Source: Clostridia bacterium (GTDB lineage Bacteria > Bacillota > Clostridia > Oscillospirales > Acutalibacteraceae). Taken from it: a stretch of DNA of 64,000 nt. The translations under genes were made by a program, and so were the position numbers. The stretch lies in assembly GCA_017399065.1 (NCBI GenBank), contig JAFQEL010000010.1, positions 1 to 64,000 on the forward strand, read 5' to 3'. Position 1 is the stretch's first letter. Every line of letters begins with the position of its first letter. Under the pieces are notes generated by a model that made no database searches, was not told where the DNA came from, and saw only the letters and a program-made list of their open reading frames with translations. Below, in pieces: positions 62,766 through 64,000 of the stretch.

Positions 62766-64000
62766 ATGTTAGAAGTAGGTTCACTTGTTGACGGTAAATA
62801 TAAGATATTAAATAAGGTCGGCCAAGGCGGTATGAGCGTTGTTTATCTTGCCATGAATGAAAGGGCAAATAAGCAATGGGCGGTCAAAGAAGTCCGCAAG
62901 GACGGTATTCTGGATTTTGAGTCTGTTAAGCAAGGCCTTGTAGCGGAAACCGATATTCTGAAGAAGCTGAGTCATAAGCATCTTCCGAGTATTGTTGACG
63001 TTATTGATACTGAGGATTCATTTATTATTATAATGGATTACGTTCAGGGTAATTCTCTGGATAAGGCATTAAAAGAGTTTGGTGCACAGCCTCAGGAGGA
63101 CGTTATTGAATGGTCAAAGCAGCTTTGTGACGTTCTGCACTATCTGCACACCAGAACCCCTGCAATAATCTATCGAGATATGAAGCCTGCCAACGTAATG
63201 CTCAAGCCGGACGGAAGTATTTCTCTTATAGATTTCGGTACGGCAAGAGAGCACAAGGCTTTTAAGGTAGAGGACACCACCTGCCTGGGAACACGCGGCT
63301 ATGCCGCACCCGAGCAGTACGGCGGAATGGGACAGACAGATGCAAGAACGGATATTTATTGCTTAGGTGCAACTATATATCATCTGGTAACCGGTATGAA
63401 CCCGAGCGAGCCGCCTTATGAGATACGTCCAATTACGCAGATAGACCCGAGCTTATCCACAGGCTTGGAAAAAATCATTCTCAAATGTACGCAAAACAAT
63501 CCTGCCGACAGATATCAGTCCTGCGCAGAGCTGATGTACGATCTGGAGCACTACAAGGATTTTGAGGATGAACATATAAAAAAGCAGAAAAACAAAATAA
63601 AGCTCTTTGCCTCATCCGCGGCTATGACTTTTGTGTTTTTATGTGCTTGCATTTTTTGTTTCTTTGCTGCTAAAAATGCACAAAAGGACAATTACGATTA
63701 TTTGCTGGCGAATGCAAACAGCAAAGCAGAGTATTACGAAACAATATTGACAGACCCGACGCGTGTGGAGGCATATCTCGGCACAGAAGATTTTGAAGGT
63801 CTTATTGCCTATCTGATATCAGACGGTGAGCTTTCCGCACAGGACAGCTCAGTTCTTGCTCAGCTGAAGGTCGGCATTGAAAAAAGCGACAGTAAAGGCT
63901 ACAGCAGCACGGTAGAGGTTCTGGATCAGCTGAAAAAGGATAACCCCGAAGGATATGAGCAGGTCTGCTATGAGATCGGTGAAACGTATCTGTTTTACTA
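62766..64000 (+). CDS. Ser/Thr protein kinase (3' end beyond the window)
   Basis: At least 411 residues, running off the window. Hanks-type kinase: glycine loop G-Q-G-G-M-S-V-V-Y, V-K lysine in W-A-V-K-E, catalytic Y-R-D-M-K-P-A-N-V-M, I-D-F-G-T-A and A-P-E-Q-Y. A transmembrane helix near residue 280-300 separates the kinase from an outside part rich in alpha-helix, with no PASTA repeat visible so far. ATG 62766 has AGGGGTGG upstream. Likely phosphorylates proteins read by the FHA domain upstream. Confidence 0.92.
   Translation, partial: MLEVGSLVDGKYKILNKVGQGGMSVVYLAMNERANKQWAVKEVRKDGILDFESVKQGLVAETDILKKLSHKHLPSIVDVIDTEDSFIIIMDYVQGNSLDKALKEFGAQPQEDVIEWSKQLCDVLHYLHTRTPAIIYRDMKPANVMLKPDGSISLIDFGTAREHKAFKVEDTTCLGTRGYAAPEQYGGMGQTDARTDIYCLGATIYHLVTGMNPSEPPYEIRPITQIDPSLSTGLEKIILKCTQNNPADRYQSCAELMYDLEHYKDFEDEHIKKQKNKIKLFASSAAMTFVFLCACIFCFFAAKNAQKDNYDYLLANANSKAEYYETILTDPTRVEAYLGTEDFEGLIAYLISDGELSAQDSSVLAQLKVGIEKSDSKGYSSTVEVLDQLKKDNPEGYEQVCYEIGETYLFY

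Overview
The window reads as chromosomal DNA of a low-to-mid GC, Gram-positive, obligately fermentative gut clostridium, most likely Oscillospirales/Ruminococcaceae. This is inferred from family content: a complete [FeFe]-hydrogenase maturation set, a PduL phosphotransacylase, BspA-like leucine-rich surface proteins, a Bacillota-type LexA box, strong AGGAGG ribosome binding sites and near-consensus sigma-A promoters. No tRNA or rRNA gene was seen.

Layout. 1-5.2 kb: palindromic repeats, a NifU-like/GGGtGRT gene pair, a secreted phosphoesterase, a PAP2 phosphatase and pduL. 5.2-9.2 kb: a TM1266-type regulator with hydE, hydG and hydF, behind a leader that carries a terminator-like hairpin. 9.3-11.3 kb: an acyltransferase and a DUF4474 protein. 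11.3-15.9 kb (minus strand): a phage-derived tail-fibre and lysis cassette whose promoter contains a LexA operator. 16-27.2 kb: ridA, a lipoprotein, lacZ, an amidohydrolase, rlmD, then a low-GC island (branched hairpin array, four-helix-bundle gene, HTH-GIY-YIG gene), a YhhN protein, an MFS transporter, a methyltransferase and a REP-associated transposase (RAYT) surrounded and invaded by REP palindromes. 27.2-46.9 kb: secreted hydrolases, an oadB/oadG-like pair, a dGTPase-like protein, two ABC half-transporters, LexA-boxed dinB, two glycosyltransferases, a second hairpin array, a second phosphoesterase and a thiamine-diphosphate enzyme. 46.9-48.4 kb: 1.5 kb of repeats with a perfect-period 183-bp triplication. 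48.4-52 kb: a giant BspA-like protein and a divergent small HTH regulator. 52.1-57.2 kb: lysine-rich micro-ORFs, then ylxM-ffh-rpsP-khpA-rimM-trmD and an mraY-like gene. 57.3-64 kb: an oxidoreductase, a tyrosine recombinase lying between inverted copies of a 21-bp site, and a trypsin-FHA / PP2C / Ser-Thr kinase module cut by the window end.

How it fits together. Core metabolism points to H2 and acetate production (hydrogenase maturation, PduL) with lactose/galactoside use (lacZ) and surface glycan work. The accessory parts that most deserve attention are: the two hairpin arrays, one leading directly into a two-gene operon; the REP/RAYT system with very diverse palindromes sharing a GTAG foot; the SOS-controlled phage cassette; and the recombinase segment bounded by inverted sites, whose internal outward promoter drives the protease/phosphatase/kinase module.
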